DNA of 64,000 nt. Source: Tangfeifania diversioriginum (GTDB lineage: Bacteria; Bacteroidota; Bacteroidia; Bacteroidales; Prolixibacteraceae). Every line of letters starts with the position of its first letter. Positions within the stretch are counted from its first letter, which is position 1. A program made the position numbers and the translations under genes. Below, piece after piece: positions 33,365 through 42,126 of the stretch. Location: contig NZ_FQZE01000006.1 of NCBI RefSeq assembly GCF_900141875.1, positions 62,001 to 126,000 on the forward strand, read 5' to 3'. Under the pieces are notes generated by a model that ran no database searches, was not told the DNA's origin, and was given only the letters and a program-made list of their open reading frames with translations.

Positions 33365-34936
33365 ATGAAGAAATTAGCATACCTGGCCATAATAGTAATG
33401 GCAGCAGTTAGTTTTTCGTGTGTCGAAAAAGAACTGGAAGCTGCCTTTGAAGATTTGGAACGGCTTACCATCTACGATTACCTGATGGAAAACGAAGAGG
33501 AGTATTCCAGTTTCATTTCAATTTTGGAAAAAGGTAATATCCTGAAAACCTTAAGTGCTTATAATCCTGATGGAACTGGTTATACTTTATTTGCACCCGA
33601 TAACGATGCCATTAACCGCTTCATTAACGAAAACAACCAGTTCTCTTCTGTTGGCGATATTCTGAATGAGGAAGAGTATGCAGCATCTTTCAGCAGGTAC
33701 CACGTGGTTAATAAAGATTATCATTCCAACGATTTTCCGTTCGGGGCTTTTGCTGAGCCCACCTTATCGGGCGATTTCCTTACTGTTGGCTTTGTAATTG
33801 AAACCGATACTTCGTATTATAAAATTAATAACCAGGCCGCTGTTAAGTTTCCCAATATCGAGACTTCTAACGGTTTTGTCCACGAGCTTGAAACGGCCTT
33901 AAAACCAATCACGTTAACCACCTATCAGTGGCTAGAACAAAATGCTGAATATTCAATCTTTAAACAGGCTGTTGATATTACCGGGTTGCAGGCAGCCATT
34001 GATTTCAACACGAGAGAGGAAGAAGGCAGGCAACCGGTAACTGTTTTGGCTGAACCCGATTCAATTTACCAAAAAGCAGGCATAAATTCAGTGGATGCTC
34101 TTATTGCCGTTATCAGTCCTGATGACAATGACTTCACGAATTCATCCAACAGGCTTTACAATTATGTTTCCTATCATTTTTTACAGGGGATGTATTTTTT
34201 AGATGACTATACGGACGAAAATACCAACTACAACACATTATCAGAAATTCCGCTTAACATTAATGGGCGGGGCCTCGAAATAGAAATTAACCCCGGAAAA
34301 GAAGTCTTTGATACTATTGTTTACCAGGGCGATTCAACTTTTATCGACTATATTGGATTTAAATACGACGAGAGTAATATCATTACCCAAAGCGGCGCTA
34401 TCCATTTTATCGACCAGGTAATGAAACAGCATGCACCCTCAAAAACTGATGTAACCTTCCAGTTTATGGAAGAGTCACTGATTTATTCTTATTACCAGGA
34501 AGGTGAAGGAAACTTTGTCATTGAAAATCAGGATGCGCTGAACTCCATTGAATGGACGGGGGCTGATTTGTCCTACGAAATTATAAAAGAAGAGGGTGAG
34601 GAAATTACCAATGCGTGGAATAACGATTATCTGGTTATTGATGGTGACTTTATTATTTCCTACACAACACCCCAGATTGTTGCCGGGAAATATACTGTAA
34701 TGCTTGGAGCCGAGGCTTATAACGAGGATAATGCACTGGTGGAAGTTTATATCGATGATAAAAAAATTGGCAGCCTGGTTGACCTTACCACATTGGGCGA
34801 TCAGGACAACCCGTTTCAGCAAATTGAACTCGGAACAGTTGATTTTAAAAGTTATGCAAGACATAAAGTTGAAATACGGCCTTTGATCCCGGGAAGATTT
34901 TTATGGGATTATATACGTTTTGAAATACCAGAATAA
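33365..34936 (+). CDS. FAS1-domain lipoprotein with C-terminal beta-sandwich domain (second)
   Basis: The start at ATG 33365, one base after the susD stop, gives a proper lipoprotein signal (MKKLAYLAIIVMAA, lipobox SFSC, Cys19) and 523 residues. An upstream in-frame start at 33311 would put 18 residues before the signal and is unlikely. Two FAS1 modules follow (about 30-180, YTLFAPDNDAINRF; about 185-365, with YVSYHFLQGMYF and GAIHFIDQVMKQ). A C-terminal region (about 380-523) has a jelly-roll pattern ending in FLWDYIRFEIPE, as in carbohydrate-binding modules or galactose-binding folds. It is probably a surface binding protein. Its architecture is shared with the next gene. Confidence 0.87.
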   Translation: MKKLAYLAIIVMAAVSFSCVEKELEAAFEDLERLTIYDYLMENEEEYSSFISILEKGNILKTLSAYNPDGTGYTLFAPDNDAINRFINENNQFSSVGDILNEEEYAASFSRYHVVNKDYHSNDFPFGAFAEPTLSGDFLTVGFVIETDTSYYKINNQAAVKFPNIETSNGFVHELETALKPITLTTYQWLEQNAEYSIFKQAVDITGLQAAIDFNTREEEGRQPVTVLAEPDSIYQKAGINSVDALIAVISPDDNDFTNSSNRLYNYVSYHFLQGMYFLDDYTDENTNYNTLSEIPLNINGRGLEIEINPGKEVFDTIVYQGDSTFIDYIGFKYDESNIITQSGAIHFIDQVMKQHAPSKTDVTFQFMEESLIYSYYQEGEGNFVIENQDALNSIEWTGADLSYEIIKEEGEEITNAWNNDYLVIDGDFIISYTTPQIVAGKYTVMLGAEAYNEDNALVEVYIDDKKIGSLVDLTTLGDQDNPFQQIELGTVDFKSYARHKVEIRPLIPGRFLWDYIRFEIPE

Positions 34937-34951
34937 TTAACAGGATAAAAA

Positions 34952-36493
34952 ATGAAGTTGAAATTAGGTATATATACGGTTTTTTCCATTTTACTTTTGG
35001 CATCATGCACAAAAGAGTGGGACGATCATTTTAATGTGTATCCCGAAACAGTTGACCAAAATGTTTGGGAAGCAATGAGTAATGATCCGGAAATAGCTGA
35101 TTTTATTAATTTGTTGAAGGAATTCCAATACGATACACTTTTTCAGTCTGATATTCCATATACTCTTTTTGTACCATCAAATGATGCCTTAGCTCAATAT
35201 CTGAGCCTGAATGAAGCGGACACCACACTACTGAATTATCATATTGTTACGCACTTTATTCAATCTGCCAGCATTGAAGGAAAACGAAAAGTGCAAACGT
35301 TATCCACAAAGTATGCTCTGTTTGAAAGGGAAGGCACACAAACAACACTCGATGGAATTGCTCTGAAAAATGAAAGCCCGCTTTACAATAACGGAAAATA
35401 TTTCGTCCTCGAAGAAGTGGCCAAACCGCTTCCTAACTTATATGAATTTTATAAAGTCAATAACCCCGTTCTCCGCGATTATATCGACAGCCAGGATTCG
35501 ATTATTCTCGACCGTGAGCGAAGCAAACCAATTGGCTTTGATGATGATGGAAATACAGTTTACGATTCAGTAAATATCGTTTACAATCTTTTTGAAGCTG
35601 AGTATTTTCCGGTGAGTTTGGAATCAAGGAATTATACGGCCACTTTTGTTTTTCCGCAGAAAGAAGATTACGAAGAGGCGTTAACCGTTATGGCCCAGGA
35701 TATGAACATTCCGGGTTATAATGACTACAGCAGTATTCCAATCGAATGGCAACATGATATCCTAATGCCCCACCTGCTCGAACAGGGCGTTTTTCTTAAT
35801 ATGATTGAACCCGAGGAATTTATTTGGGAAACAGAAGAAGATACACTGAAACTGCAGAACATCCTTGGCGATAGTATTCAGATTTTATATACGCCGGTTG
35901 ATAAAAGTATTTGCAGTAACGGGTATGCCTACAATTACGAAAGTTTTTCAATTCCCGATTCGCTCTACAACAGTTCCTCAAAGTATGAGGCTGAATTGCT
36001 GCTCGACGAAACCGGACTTAACCGGTACGCATGGTATGAAAACGTTAATGTAGTTGCCGACCAGATTTTTACGCCACTTCAGGAATATATCAATACCGCT
36101 TCAAATGACAGTATTATAAGAATATTGTTTCCAAGAGGCTATTCAGGTAGCTATTCTGTTGAGTTTAAAACACACAGCGTATTTCCCCGGAAATATGCTA
36201 TGGAAATTGCTACCCACATGGATATTGGCGGGGTTTACGACATATATGTAAATGATGAATTGGTAAGAACATTTGATTATTATGATTTTATAAGATACAG
36301 AGGTGTAATGCCAAGTGTTATTCCGGGCAAACGTTATATTCCCAAAGGCCGTTTTAACAGTTTTGATGTGTTGGTTGACAATGTGGAAGAATACAGCAGG
36401 CCAAAAGTCAGGATAGAATATAAAGGACCGGGAAGTGGAATTTCTTCGAACGGATTAGTAATTGATTACATCGATTTTATTCCTTTTGAATAA
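34952..36493 (+). CDS. FAS1-domain lipoprotein with C-terminal beta-sandwich domain (third)
   Basis: This 513-residue protein has a lipoprotein signal (LLASC, Cys19) followed by TKEWDDHF. The first FAS1 module (about 35-165) has YTLFVPSNDALAQYL and LLNYHIVTHFI. The second (about 170-350) is more divergent. The C-terminal region (about 365-513) is beta-rich and ends in LVIDYIDFIPFE, closely resembling the end of the preceding protein and typical of carbohydrate-binding-like modules. It lies 15 bp after the second FAS1 gene and 41 bp before the second SusC. It may be a paralogue of its neighbour with diverged binding surface; I cannot test that here. Confidence 0.87.
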   Translation: MKLKLGIYTVFSILLLASCTKEWDDHFNVYPETVDQNVWEAMSNDPEIADFINLLKEFQYDTLFQSDIPYTLFVPSNDALAQYLSLNEADTTLLNYHIVTHFIQSASIEGKRKVQTLSTKYALFEREGTQTTLDGIALKNESPLYNNGKYFVLEEVAKPLPNLYEFYKVNNPVLRDYIDSQDSIILDRERSKPIGFDDDGNTVYDSVNIVYNLFEAEYFPVSLESRNYTATFVFPQKEDYEEALTVMAQDMNIPGYNDYSSIPIEWQHDILMPHLLEQGVFLNMIEPEEFIWETEEDTLKLQNILGDSIQILYTPVDKSICSNGYAYNYESFSIPDSLYNSSSKYEAELLLDETGLNRYAWYENVNVVADQIFTPLQEYINTASNDSIIRILFPRGYSGSYSVEFKTHSVFPRKYAMEIATHMDIGGVYDIYVNDELVRTFDYYDFIRYRGVMPSVIPGKRYIPKGRFNSFDVLVDNVEEYSRPKVRIEYKGPGSGISSNGLVIDYIDFIPFE

Positions 36494-36534
36494 GCAGAAC
36501 TAAACCTTTGAAAAGAATTAGAATACTAAAACGA

Positions 36535-39500
36535 ATGAAAAAAACATTCAGCATAGCAACTTTTATTAACAGTTACAACAAATTGTTTGTAATGAAGCGC
36601 ATTAATTCAGAAACGACAATTGTTTCCGTAACGGAGGATTATTTTTCACCTGCGGCAACAAAATACAATAAGCAAAGTTTCAGCAGCATGACAAACCAGG
36701 TAATATACTCTATTTTTAAAAAGTGTGCCCTTTTGGGGGCGTTGGTGTTTGCTTTGGGCCTCTTTTCTGTTCAGGCACAGGATACACTGTCGGTGAGCGG
36801 AAAAGTGATAAACAGTGCAGGCGAGCCGGTCCCCAATGTTGCCGTTGGAATTGAAGGTTCATTTCAGTTGCCGTCAATATCCGATGAAGCCGGCGAATTT
36901 ACACTAAAAGTGGTTAGCCAAAATATATGGTTAAATGTGGAACCTTCCGGTGATTATAAAAGCAAAAGGGTTTATCTGGGGGAACGGGATGAATTGGTGA
37001 TTTATTTAACAGGAACTGACTTATCAGCCGGTAACGATCCGATTTCTGTACTTAACCAGGTGAGGCTGAAACGTAACATGATTTCTTCTTTTTCGGTGCT
37101 GAATACCGATCAGATTAAAAGAGAGCCCGCATTATCTATTGATCAGTTTATGCAGGGGCGAGTGCCCGGGTTACACGTAACCAACCGCTCGGGCGACCCG
37201 GGCAGTGGTGCTTTTACACTGATGCGCGGAATTAACTCGCTGAATGCATCAAACCAGCCGTTGTATGTTGTTGATGGCATTCCCATGGCCTCAATGGGCG
37301 TTTTTGGTTCAAACCTCGATGGATATTCTTATAACCCGCTTTTGGCTGTAAATAATTTAAATATCTCGAAAGCAACTGTAGTAAAAGATCCGTTGTTAAC
37401 TGCTGCTTACGGGTCAAAAGCATCAAACGGACTTGTTATTATTGAAACACTCGATCCGAGTGCCACACAAACAGTTATTGATCTTGATTTACGCAGCGGC
37501 TATTCTCTTGCTCCCTCAAATCAAATACCTCAGTTGAATGCGGGGCAACACAAAACCCTGGTCAGTGAAGTGCTGTTTTCTTCAGGCAGAGAGGAAGAAT
37601 GGATACGACAAGAATATCCCAACCTCTTTCTTAAAGAAACGAGCGAACGCTGGGTTGATTATCAGCATAATACCAAATGGCAGGATATTATTTTCAACAA
37701 TGCATTTTTCTCTAACCTGAATATAAATGTAAAGGGAGGCGACGAAATTGCCCGTTACGGGCTTTCTTTTGGTTATATGAATGCCGATGGTATAATTAAA
37801 ACTACCGGTTACGACGGGTATAACCTCCGGTTTGTAAGTTTACTGAATATTTTTCAGTGGCTGAAAATGAATGCAGGAGTTTCCTTGAGTTACAACCTCT
37901 CGGAACTGAAAGAGTCGGGAAAAGTAGCGCAAACCAACCCCATTTTAACCAGCCTCGGAAAATCGCCAATGTTAAATCCCTTTCAATATGATGAAGAAGG
38001 CAAAGAGTTGATAACACTGGCTCCGGTTGACGAACTTGGAGTGAGTAACCCGCAGGCAGTTATCGATAATTATGAAGCAAGTAACAGTAATTTTCATTTT
38101 ATTTCTACGCTTGGATTCGAAGCCAGCCTGAAAGAAAACCTGGTGCTCAATTCCAATTTCGGGCTGACTTATAATGTACTCAAAGAATTGATTTTTATGC
38201 CCAACAAGGGGATGGAACTTTATTACAATAAAGAAGCGATTAATGTTTCCAAGGGAGCCAACAACAGTCTCTCTTCATTTTATAACAATACCTACCTGAA
38301 ATTTGACAAAGCATTTGGCAGCGACCATTATTTGACTTCAAACACAGGAATCAATATAATGACAACCGATTATGAGTTTGACTGGGGGTTAACTAAAAAT
38401 GCGCATGAAAACGATCAGTACCGGATGCTACAGGACGGAACCAATAGCCTGCGCGAAATAGGTGGTACCAATCGTAACTGGAACTGGGTGTCGTTATATG
38501 AGAATTTAACTTATAGTTATAAGGATCGTTACCTTGCCTCTGCCTCACTTTCCATCGATGGGTCGTCGAGAATTGGCGACAATGCAGCCAATACCCTTAA
38601 ACTGGCTGATATTCCGTTTGGTGTTTTTTATGCCGGAGGTGTTGCCTGGAGATTGTCGGGCGAACCATTTCTCAGAAATGCAGCATGGCTTGAAGAATTG
38701 AAACTACGATTATCTTACGGAAAATCAGGGAATGACGATATTGGCGAATCCAATGCCACAAACTATTACAATGCGGTTAAATTCCGCGAAACGGTTGGGC
38801 TTTATCCGGCAGTGGTACCCAACGATGAGCTTACCTACGAAACTGTTGATCAGTTGAACGCTGGCCTCGATATCTCGTTATGGGGTGAGCGGTTTGTTAC
38901 AAGCATAGATGTTTACCAGTCGGTTACCAATAACATGTTGATTTATTCTCCGCTCGATGCCTACTTCGGTTATGATTTCCGCCCTGAAAACGGAGGTAAA
39001 ATGCAGAACAACGGAATCGATTTCGGAATGTTTTACCGAATTATTGACCGTCCGGCCTTTAACTGGGATATACAAACTTCACTTTCTGTTGTAAAAAATG
39101 AAGTACTCGAAATTAAAGGCGACAAGCTGGTTACATCGATTCCAGGAGCCGAAATTGTAAATATGCCGGGAGAGCAGGCCAACAGCTTCTATGGTTATAT
39201 TTTTGAAGGGGTTTACACTACAACCGAAGATGCCATAAATGACAATCTTGTTAATGAACGCTTAATGCCTTACCAGGGGGGAGATGTCCGGTTTGCTGAT
39301 TTATCGGGCCCCAACGGCACACCCGACGGAATTATCAACAATTACGATAAAACAGTATTGGGCTCATCGTTACCGGAATATTTTGGCGGATTGAGCAATA
39401 CATTCACATATAAACGCTGGGAATTGAACGCATTCCTGCAATTTGTATATGGCAACGAAGTTTTCAACTACGTACGCTATCAGAATGAAAGTATGGACGG

Positions 39501-39861
39501 ACTTGAAAATCAGAGTACAAATGTGTTAACCCGCTGGCAGTATGAAGGACAGGAAACCAACGTTCCGCGCGCATTATGGAACGACCCTATAGGCAACACA
39601 GCCTTTTCATCACGCTGGATAGAAGATGGTTCGTACTTGCGGGTGAAAAATATTTCGTTGAGTTATACCATCCCTGATGAGTTTTTATCCTTCAGGAATG
39701 CGCAGTTTTATGTTTCGGCAAGTAACCTGTTTACCTTCTCCAATTATCTGGGGTACGACCCTGAATTTGCCTATTCGTTTACACAAATGGAGCAAGGTAT
39801 TGACTATGGACTAACACCACAGCCCAGGCAGTTTATTGTGGGAATTAAATTAGGTTTATAA
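36535..39861 (+). CDS. SusC/RagA-type transporter with N-terminal extension and weak TonB box (pair 2)
   Basis: From ATG 36535 this protein has about 1108 residues. The obvious signal sequence (KCALLGALVFALGLFSVQA) starts only near residue 60, so about 50 residues precede it. ATG 36688, just before the hydrophobic segment, is the main alternative start. A carboxypeptidase-D-like domain (VSGKVINSAGEPVPNVAV), a plug with MRGINSLNASNQPLYVVDG and TVVKDPLLTAAYGSKASNGLVIIET, and a barrel ending QFIVGIKLGL complete it. The EVVVxGYG-type TonB-box region found in most SusC proteins is replaced by DPISVLNQVRLKRN. It pairs with the SusD encoded 19 bp downstream. Energy coupling or gating may differ from standard SusC. 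Confidence 0.88.
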   Translation: MKKTFSIATFINSYNKLFVMKRINSETTIVSVTEDYFSPAATKYNKQSFSSMTNQVIYSIFKKCALLGALVFALGLFSVQAQDTLSVSGKVINSAGEPVPNVAVGIEGSFQLPSISDEAGEFTLKVVSQNIWLNVEPSGDYKSKRVYLGERDELVIYLTGTDLSAGNDPISVLNQVRLKRNMISSFSVLNTDQIKREPALSIDQFMQGRVPGLHVTNRSGDPGSGAFTLMRGINSLNASNQPLYVVDGIPMASMGVFGSNLDGYSYNPLLAVNNLNISKATVVKDPLLTAAYGSKASNGLVIIETLDPSATQTVIDLDLRSGYSLAPSNQIPQLNAGQHKTLVSEVLFSSGREEEWIRQEYPNLFLKETSERWVDYQHNTKWQDIIFNNAFFSNLNINVKGGDEIARYGLSFGYMNADGIIKTTGYDGYNLRFVSLLNIFQWLKMNAGVSLSYNLSELKESGKVAQTNPILTSLGKSPMLNPFQYDEEGKELITLAPVDELGVSNPQAVIDNYEASNSNFHFISTLGFEASLKENLVLNSNFGLTYNVLKELIFMPNKGMELYYNKEAINVSKGANNSLSSFYNNTYLKFDKAFGSDHYLTSNTGINIMTTDYEFDWGLTKNAHENDQYRMLQDGTNSLREIGGTNRNWNWVSLYENLTYSYKDRYLASASLSIDGSSRIGDNAANTLKLADIPFGVFYAGGVAWRLSGEPFLRNAAWLEELKLRLSYGKSGNDDIGESNATNYYNAVKFRETVGLYPAVVPNDELTYETVDQLNAGLDISLWGERFVTSIDVYQSVTNNMLIYSPLDAYFGYDFRPENGGKMQNNGIDFGMFYRIIDRPAFNWDIQTSLSVVKNEVLEIKGDKLVTSIPGAEIVNMPGEQANSFYGYIFEGVYTTTEDAINDNLVNERLMPYQGGDVRFADLSGPNGTPDGIINNYDKTVLGSSLPEYFGGLSNTFTYKRWELNAFLQFVYGNEVFNYVRYQNESMDGLENQSTNVLTRWQYEGQETNVPRALWNDPIGNTAFSSRWIEDGSYLRVKNISLSYTIPDEFLSFRNAQFYVSASNLFTFSNYLGYDPEFAYSFTQMEQGIDYGLTPQPRQFIVGIKLGL

Positions 39862-39880
39862 CCAATTATTTTTGTTTGAC

Positions 39881-41737
39881 ATGAGAAATTTGAAAAAATA
39901 TTCGGCTATTGTTTTTGCTTTTTTAGCATCGGTATTTGTTTTCTCTTCCTGTAAAGATTTTCTGAATCCGGAACAGGAGGTGAATATTACGGAAGACAAA
40001 TTGTTCGATGATTGGTATGAATACCGTTCGGCAGAAATGGGACTCTACGGGCTGCAACAGAAACTGGTGGAGCAGATTGTTATTTTAGGAGAGCTGCGTG
40101 CCGATTTACTCACTATTACCCCCAATGCCGATGCTGATATGATTGAAATCTATAATTTCAATATATCAAAAGAAAATAAATACGCTTCGCCAACAAACTT
40201 TTTCAAACTTATATCGGCCAGCAACAGGTTCTTACGCGTACTGGAGGAGCAACACCCCGAAGTGTTGGACCAGAACAGTCCGGTTACAAATTACGACAGA
40301 CTTTATGGCGAAGCGCTCTGTATGAGGGCCTGGGCCTATTTCAATGCAGTTCGAATTTACGGGAAAGTACCTTTTATTCATGAATCGCTTACTACTATTG
40401 ACGAAGTGGAAAACTTCCTGGCTTCAAACGAACCTTATATCGATAGCGTGCATATTATTTTTGCCCGGGATGGTTATTATAACGATACAATTTATCAGGA
40501 GCCCGTTACCCTTGAAAAACAGTACTACGATCAGGACCTGGTTATCGATTATTTTACCAACGAGCTGGAAACGAAACTGAAAGCAGTGGGGGTGAATCAT
40601 TATATCGATAATAACGATAATACCTGGGAAGTTTCAATCTGGAATGAACATGCCAGAAATGCCTTGCTTGGCCACATGTTCCTAACCCAGGGCGATTTGA
40701 AAAAAGCGGCTACTTATTTTGAAAAAATCACAAGGCTTTCAACTGATAATTACCGATACCAGTTAGATGCAAGTTTCTCATTTGACAATTGGAGAAATAT
40801 TTTCATCAATATTGATAACCGGGAACACATTTTCACACTCTGGTTTAATAAATCCAACTTTCAACAGAATAATTTCCAAAGTATATTCGATCCGCGCGAG
40901 CCACATCAATACATGCTAAAACCCACACGGCAGGCAGTGTTGAAGTGGGAAACCCTGTGGGATAATTATTCGTTGAATGTTAACAATGCAAATCCATCGC
41001 GCACAAGGCTGAACCAAAAAGGGTTGCCCGGTGATTTTTATCGCGGTTATGGCGTTTCCTACGCTTATACTATTAATGGCGAACCAATCAATCCGAATCA
41101 AGTGTTTTCTGCACTCTATTTAAAATCAGAAGATGATTTTAAAACTGCAAACCTCATTACTGCCGGTGCCGATACTGTTGTTTGGAAATATTCATTTTAC
41201 AAAAATGTATTTGACCAGGATGCCAACTTTATAGTTTACCGTGCAGCCGGAATTCATTTGTGGCTGGCCGAAGTTTACACGTGGTGGGCTTTTGAGCGTA
41301 GCGGCGGAGTAAGTACATTTACTACACAGGCACTTGACATTGCGAATGACGGCAGATACTACGAAATTTCTGATAGCAGGGAACAGATGGGCGTGAGAGG
41401 CCGCGTTGGTTTTGCCGATCAATTCGATAAAATTAGTGTGGGAAACATCAATTATGTGCATGATCCGTTCAATAATAAAGTACTCGATTATATTGATTTG
41501 ACAGGTAGCCTGGAAGCAAAACAACTTTACTTGGAAGAGCAACTGCTCGAGGAACGGGCCCGTGAACTGGCTTTTGAAGGAGAACGGTTTTATGACCTGA
41601 TGCGCGTGGCTAAACGCCGAAATGATCCTTCTTTTCTGGCCGAAATTGTATCAGAAAAATATCCGGAAGGCAAACAGCAGGAAATTTACAATCTGTTACT
41701 CGACGAAAATAACTGGTATATCAACTATTTTGAATAA
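39881..41737 (+). CDS. SusD/RagB-family lipoprotein (FAS1 locus, pair 2)
   Basis: Starting at ATG 39881 (in-frame TTG upstream), this 618-residue protein has a lipoprotein signal (VFSSC) and KDFLNPEQEVNITEDKLF, typical for SusD. At 618 residues it is longer than most family members (about 500-550). The extra length lies in the middle, between the TPR helices and the C-terminal RagB domain (EERARELAFEGERFYDLMRVAKRR). It is the last gene of the seven-gene block, followed by a terminator at 41791-41820. It is the lid of the second SusC. Confidence 0.93.
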   Translation: MRNLKKYSAIVFAFLASVFVFSSCKDFLNPEQEVNITEDKLFDDWYEYRSAEMGLYGLQQKLVEQIVILGELRADLLTITPNADADMIEIYNFNISKENKYASPTNFFKLISASNRFLRVLEEQHPEVLDQNSPVTNYDRLYGEALCMRAWAYFNAVRIYGKVPFIHESLTTIDEVENFLASNEPYIDSVHIIFARDGYYNDTIYQEPVTLEKQYYDQDLVIDYFTNELETKLKAVGVNHYIDNNDNTWEVSIWNEHARNALLGHMFLTQGDLKKAATYFEKITRLSTDNYRYQLDASFSFDNWRNIFINIDNREHIFTLWFNKSNFQQNNFQSIFDPREPHQYMLKPTRQAVLKWETLWDNYSLNVNNANPSRTRLNQKGLPGDFYRGYGVSYAYTINGEPINPNQVFSALYLKSEDDFKTANLITAGADTVVWKYSFYKNVFDQDANFIVYRAAGIHLWLAEVYTWWAFERSGGVSTFTTQALDIANDGRYYEISDSREQMGVRGRVGFADQFDKISVGNINYVHDPFNNKVLDYIDLTGSLEAKQLYLEEQLLEERARELAFEGERFYDLMRVAKRRNDPSFLAEIVSEKYPEGKQQEIYNLLLDENNWYINYFE

Positions 41738-41790
41738 TATAACCGCCGGGAATTGGAATAACCGGAAACACAAGCAACATTACCGAAAAT

Positions 41791-41820
41791 GAGGCAGGCA
41801 AATTTTGACCTGTCTCTTTT
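41791..41820 (+). terminator. Terminator of the FAS1/SusCD operon
   Basis: An 8-bp stem (GAGGCAGG / CCTGTCTC, one G-T pair) with a 10-nt loop is followed by TTTT and a T-rich stretch. It lies 53 bp after the second susD stop. Confidence 0.75.
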
Positions 41821-41959
41821 CGTTTTAACTATTTTGAACGAACACGCAACCTTTCACATCCCAAAAACATCTTATGTGAGATTTGACATATTGTTTGTTT
41901 TTGATAATAGCTATTTTTCTGAAATATTAGAGAGTGTTTTGATTTTGTTTTTTAGAAAT

Positions 41960-42059
41960 ATTTTGATGTATTTTTTGCTCAGACAAGGCAAAATTGACGC
42001 GAATAGCCTTAGCTATTTAAGGAAATTTTGCAGCAGTATGAGTGAAAAAGACGCAAAAT
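41960..42059. repeat. About 100-bp imperfect palindrome (REP/MITE-like)
   Basis: Arms match from the outside inwards: ATTTTG / CAAAAT, TTTTT-GCTCA-type with TGAG-AAAAA-type, CAAAATT / AATTTTG and AATAGC / GCTATT, around a centre at about 42008-42010. The whole could fold into one long hairpin. It fills most of the 390-bp gap between the FAS1/SusCD terminator and the next gene. A 104-codon open frame across this gap starts inside the terminator and is not credible. No other feature is visible in the gap. Confidence 0.55.
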
Positions 42060-42126
42060 GGAATAAATGGATAAATTCAAAACAGTCTCTTAAAATCGCT
42101 TGAACCTGATTATAATGCTAAACTGA

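Noticed and set aside
41789-42103. 104-codon plus-strand frame after the FAS1 locus
   Set aside because: It begins inside the operon terminator and crosses the long palindrome; its protein has no natural features.
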